Position numbers and translations under genes: made by a program. Positions 7,892-9,810 of a stretch of 9,810 nucleotides of DNA are shown piece after piece. The DNA is from Rhodoferax sp. (GTDB lineage: Bacteria; Pseudomonadota; Gammaproteobacteria; Burkholderiales; Burkholderiaceae_C), in the NCBI GenBank assembly GCA_028711355.1, contig JAQTSL010000122.1, forward strand, positions 1 through 9,810. The letters are read 5' to 3'. Position 1 is the first letter of the stretch. Each line of letters begins with the position of its first letter. The notes beneath the pieces were generated by a model, which saw only the letters and a program-made list of their open reading frames with translations, searched no databases and was not told the DNA's origin.

Positions 7892-7906
7892 TATACAGAT
7901 TGTATA
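7892..7906. promoter_or_regulatory. Palindromic operator / promoter core upstream of vapB
   Basis: TATACA-GAT-TGTATA is a perfect 6-bp inverted repeat with a 3-bp spacer, in an AT-rich patch directly upstream of the vapB ribosome site. VapB-type antitoxins bind short palindromes of this sort over their own promoter. TATACA read on the minus strand (7906-7901) could also serve as the -10 hexamer; I see no convincing -35. Position and symmetry are seen directly, the regulatory role is inferred. Confidence 0.55.
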
Positions 7907-7916
7907 GGGCGACTAA

Positions 7917-7973
7917 ATTTTGGCTAAAACAAGCTGTAGCGCTTGTTGCAATTGCGTAAGCAGCTATCAAAAT
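7917..7973. repeat. Degenerate palindromic intergenic repeat
   Basis: ATTTTG (7917-7922) and CAAAAT (7968-7973) form the ends. AGCTG (7932-7936) pairs with CAGCT (7961-7965), and GCTT (7941-7944) can pair with AAGC (7958-7961) as an alternative. The centre contains TTGCAATTGC. Its words (AGCGCTTG, AGCTATCAAAAT) recall a dispersed palindromic repeat common between genes in Comamonadaceae (from memory). The copy is imperfect. It lies between vapB and the lipoprotein gene. Confidence 0.45.
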
Positions 7974-8198
7974 AGGTTATTTTCAGGGCAAGCCTGCAAT
8001 CAGGATTGACTCCTTTTGGATCAAATGCGACCCGGTCCTGGGGGCAACAATGCCCACCGGTCGAATGGGCTATTGCAGGTGCGTTACGCCAAGAGGCGCG
8101 CGGCGGCAGTGGCACAGGTGTGATCGTAAGTGCCTTGGTACATCGGCTGGGTTCGATGGCGCACAGAGGTCTGACCGGTATTGCGCTAACGTGACCGA
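7974..8198. other. Intergenic region upstream of the lipoprotein gene
   Basis: With the adjoining repeat and operator this makes about 290 bp between the divergent vapB and lipoprotein starts. I see no tRNA and no clear promoter. TTGACT at 8006 resembles a -35 box but has no matching -10 at 16-18 bp. A plus-strand frame from a TTG at 8006 to the TGA at 8192-8194 is open for 62 codons (ending LGSMAHRGLTGIALT). It lacks a properly spaced ribosome site and I do not recognise it; it could be a gene remnant. Confidence 0.4.
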
Positions 8199-8759
8199 AT
8201 GAAAAACTTCCTCGGTTCAATGGTGTTGGTTTTACTGGCCAGCGGCTGCTCGTCCATGTTGCCCAAAACCTACACCGAGTCAACGTCGTTTGCCAGCTTT
8301 GACGCTGCCCGCGAGGCCCTTGAGAAACTGGTGCCGATGAAAAGCGACAAACACACACTGGAGAGCAATGGCTTTAATCCCGTCACCCACCCCAACACCA
8401 AAATCCTGACCCACACCGACATCGTGCGGCTGTTTGTGCCTACCACACTGCTCAAACGGGAAGACCTGGACCCGGGGGTCTTGGTGTGTCTGGAAGCGCG
8501 TGATGCCTGTCATGGCCTGGAACTTGCCGGCTCGAAAATCGAACGGGCGCGCACTGGCAATTTTTTTGCTGACTTCAGCAACTTCCGGCGCCGCACCGAA
8601 ACCACGGGCTGGCGTTTCAACGGGCTGATCCTGTTTGTCAAAGACTTGGTGGTTTACCGCTCCTGGGGTGGACAACCCAGCGTCAACGAGGTAGAGACCG
8701 CCAGCAACCCACTCGGGCCGCTACAGGATGTGGGCCCGTCGTTGCTGTCTATCAAATAG
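8199..8759 (+). CDS. Lipoprotein of unknown function
   Basis: 186 aa. MKNFLGSMVLVLLASGCSS is a lipoprotein signal: Lys2, a hydrophobic core, and lipobox ASGC with the lipidated Cys at 17. Ser at +2 favours the outer membrane. The mature part has a predicted helix (FASFDAAREALEKLVP, 31-46), two further Cys (97 and 104, in VCLEARDACHG) that could form a disulfide, and a C-terminal block GWRFNGLILFVKDLVVYRSW (137-156). I do not recognise a named family. The start is chosen because the charged n-region precedes the hydrophobic core; the ATG at 8220 would lose it. The Shine-Dalgarno is weak. It is the only convincing plus-strand gene in the window, divergent from vapB and convergent with the acetyltransferase. 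Confidence 0.8.
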   Translation: MKNFLGSMVLVLLASGCSSMLPKTYTESTSFASFDAAREALEKLVPMKSDKHTLESNGFNPVTHPNTKILTHTDIVRLFVPTTLLKREDLDPGVLVCLEARDACHGLELAGSKIERARTGNFFADFSNFRRRTETTGWRFNGLILFVKDLVVYRSWGGQPSVNEVETASNPLGPLQDVGPSLLSIK

Positions 8760-8818
8760 ATCACCCGGTAGCGCGTCGGCGCGCCGTCAGCGCCCGCTTG
8801 CAGCCAGACCAAAGACAG

Positions 8819-8854
8819 CGTTGGCTGCGGTTTGCTGCCAACGTTGGCGTTTTT
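8819..8854 (+). terminator. Possible terminator after the lipoprotein gene
   Basis: CGTTGGC (8819-8825) pairs with GCCAACG (8837-8843) around an 11-base loop, and a run of five T follows at 8850-8854. The T-run starts 6 bases after the stem, which is farther than ideal. GCCAACGTTGGC (8837-8848) is itself a perfect palindrome. The position between convergent genes fits a terminator; the structure alone is weak. Confidence 0.35.
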
Positions 8855-8885
8855 GTCAAACCGTTTTGAATTGCCCCGATAGACC

Positions 8886-9479
8886 TCAGCGCGGTTGGTC
8901 CAGCCGATATAGCAGATGCGCTTTCACCTCGGGCCATTCGCCGCGCGCCAAGCTGTACATGACGGTGTCGCGGATGGTGCCGTCGCGGCGCAAGGCGTGG
9001 CCGCGAATCACGCCGTCTTTCTTTGCTCCCAGTCGTTCAATGGCAGCTTGCGACGCGAAATTGAAGTTGTCGGTGCGCCAGCCGACCACGTTGCAACCCA
9101 GGCTGTCAAACGCGTGGGTCAACAGCAGCAGTTTGCAGGTGGTGTTGACGTGGCTACGCTGGACGCTTTTGGCGTACCAGGTCCAGCCGATTTCGACCCG
9201 TTTCACGGCCGGGACGATGTCGTGGTAGCTGGTGCAGCCCAGTACCTTGCCCGACGCCGATTCGGTAACGACAAAGGCAAAACGGTTGCCCGCTTCGCGC
9301 ATGGCTAGCGCGTCTTCGATGTATTTGCGGGTCTGTTCAGGCTCGGGCACCGACGTGACACGCAGGTTCCACAACGCACCGTCGGCAGCAGCGGTGCGCA
9401 GGCTGTCTTCGTGTTCAAGGGCCAGGGGCACCAGGGTGATGCCGCGCTGGGACAGGGTAACAGGTTCAACAAAAGCCAT
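8886..9479 (-). CDS. GNAT acetyltransferase, RimJ/RimL-like
   Basis: 197 aa, cytoplasmic. Fits the Acetyltransf_3 branch of GNAT: beta strands FAFVVTESASGKVLGCTSY (68-85), a central VEIGWTWY strand (95-102), then VQRSHVNTTCKLLLLTHAF (106-124), where the acetyl-CoA pyrophosphate loop is expected. FNFASQAAIERLGAKKDG (139-156) is the typical motif-B helix. The usual Q/R-x-x-G/A loop is the degenerate QRSHVNT form common in this subgroup. Expected reaction: transfer of acetyl from acetyl-CoA to an amine; the substrate (N-terminus, small molecule or antibiotic) cannot be read from sequence. The ATG at 9479 has TGGAG 7 bp upstream. It stands alone between the AAA+ ATPase and the convergent lipoprotein gene. 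Confidence 0.87.
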   Translation of the reverse strand: MAFVEPVTLSQRGITLVPLALEHEDSLRTAAADGALWNLRVTSVPEPEQTRKYIEDALAMREAGNRFAFVVTESASGKVLGCTSYHDIVPAVKRVEIGWTWYAKSVQRSHVNTTCKLLLLTHAFDSLGCNVVGWRTDNFNFASQAAIERLGAKKDGVIRGHALRRDGTIRDTVMYSLARGEWPEVKAHLLYRLDQPR

Positions 9480-9486
9480 TCAATTG

Positions 9487-9491
9487 CTCCA
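9487..9491 (-). promoter_or_regulatory. Ribosome binding site of the acetyltransferase gene
   Basis: TGGAG on the minus strand, 7 bp before the ATG at 9479. It supports that start. Confidence 0.6.
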
Positions 9492-9528
9492 AAAGGTTCT
9501 CATAAGCGCCATTCGATCCAATACCGTT

Positions 9529-9604
9529 GCGTGGTAGTCGGTATGGGCAGCCCCCGATTTCTGGTACCCCAGCATGAGGGGGCTGCCCGTACCGGCTACT
9601 ACGC
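9529..9604. repeat. Long near-perfect inverted repeat (76 bp)
   Basis: Arms 9529-9555 and 9578-9604 are 27 bp each. They include an unbroken 11-bp core, GGGCAGCCCCC/GGGGGCTGCCC. The three mismatches are all G/T, which a plus-strand RNA could pair as wobbles. The 22-base loop holds a smaller CTGG-TACC-CCAG hairpin. A competing pairing ATACCG (9521-9526) / CGGTAT (9539-9544) exists on the left side. No T-run follows on either strand, so a classical intrinsic terminator is doubtful. It may be a REP/MITE-like element or a structured RNA segment between the ATPase stop and the acetyltransferase start. Confidence 0.8.
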
Positions 9605-9683
9605 GGGTAACACAGACGCAGCTCGAGCGGGGTGCCTTCTGTCTAGTTCTTCAACCAGCACAACAGGCATCAAGCCCATTGCC

Positions 9684-9810
9684 TTACCGGTTACGACTCT
9701 GCATGAACACCAACTTCTCAAACAGCGTCACGTCCTGCTCGTTCTTCAGCAGCGCCCCCACCAGCGGTGGCACCGCCACCTTGTCGCCATCGGTCTGCAA
9801 AACGGCAGGT
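9684..9810 (-). CDS. MoxR-type AAA+ ATPase, C-terminal end (partial)
   Basis: Only the last 41 codons are inside the window; the gene continues past the right edge. The tail reads VAVPPLVGALLKNEQDVTLF (around the middle) followed by EKLVFMQSRNR and TAA. I recognise this as the C-terminus of the MoxR-family ATPases that precede CoxE-like VWA genes in Burkholderiales (from memory, not searched). These ATPases use Walker-type ATP hydrolysis to remodel or mature target proteins with their VWA partner; none of the catalytic motifs lies in the visible part. Its presumed partner is the VWA gene at 5987-7201, separated by the acetyltransferase, lipoprotein and VapBC genes. Confidence 0.72.
   Translation of the reverse strand, partial: PAVLQTDGDKVAVPPLVGALLKNEQDVTLFEKLVFMQSRNR

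Noticed and set aside
8006..8030. Sigma-70 promoter with TTGACT as -35 for the lipoprotein gene
   Set aside because: No acceptable -10 hexamer at 16-18 bp, and it would leave a leader of more than 150 bases.
8270..8675. Minus-strand frames opposite the lipoprotein gene
   Set aside because: The plus-strand frame has a clear lipoprotein signal. The antisense frames have no recognisable domain and no ribosome site.
8778..8785. GGCGCGCC palindrome
   Set aside because: A short GC-rich restriction-site-like palindrome, expected by chance in this composition.

Overview
The window reads as chromosomal DNA of a GC-rich betaproteobacterium, most likely Burkholderiales and probably Comamonadaceae (Rhodoferax/Polaromonas-like). 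This rests on the protein families and on recalled resemblance to dispersed repeats of that group; no database search was possible. Almost everything is coded on the minus strand.

Reading in the minus-strand direction (from 9810 down to 1): the window opens with the last 41 codons of a MoxR-type AAA+ ATPase (9684-9810). A spacer of about 200 bp follows, holding a long inverted repeat (9529-9604). Next come a GNAT/RimJ-RimL-type acetyltransferase (8886-9479) and a convergent plus-strand lipoprotein of unknown function (8199-8759). After a repeat-bearing intergenic region lies a VapB-VapC toxin-antitoxin pair (7870-7221), preceded by a palindromic operator-like site and a good ribosome binding site. 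Nineteen bases after vapC begins a CoxE-like VWA-domain protein (7201-5987). Its stop overlaps the start of tamA as ATGA (tamA 5990-4122), and tamB (4120-203) follows one base after the tamA stop. The last 200 bp, beyond tamB, hold no confident gene.

The functional core is the TAM system. TamA (Omp85 barrel with POTRA domains) in the outer membrane and TamB (inner-membrane-anchored, periplasm-spanning AsmA-like protein) together serve outer-membrane protein or lipid transport. The VWA protein is the usual partner of a MoxR ATPase, and that partner's C-terminus appears at the right edge. The pair is therefore probably present but split by about 2.5 kb of accessory genes: acetyltransferase, lipoprotein and VapBC.

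The accessory nature of the 7.2-9.68 kb stretch is supported by the toxin-antitoxin module, an opposite-strand gene and several palindromic elements. I see no CRISPR array, no complete insertion sequence and no convincing RNA gene. The most interesting structures are the 57-bp in-frame palindromic element at the tamA/tamB junction, the near-perfect 27-bp-arm hairpin at 9529-9604, and the position of VapBC as the apparent head of the VWA-tamA-tamB transcription unit.
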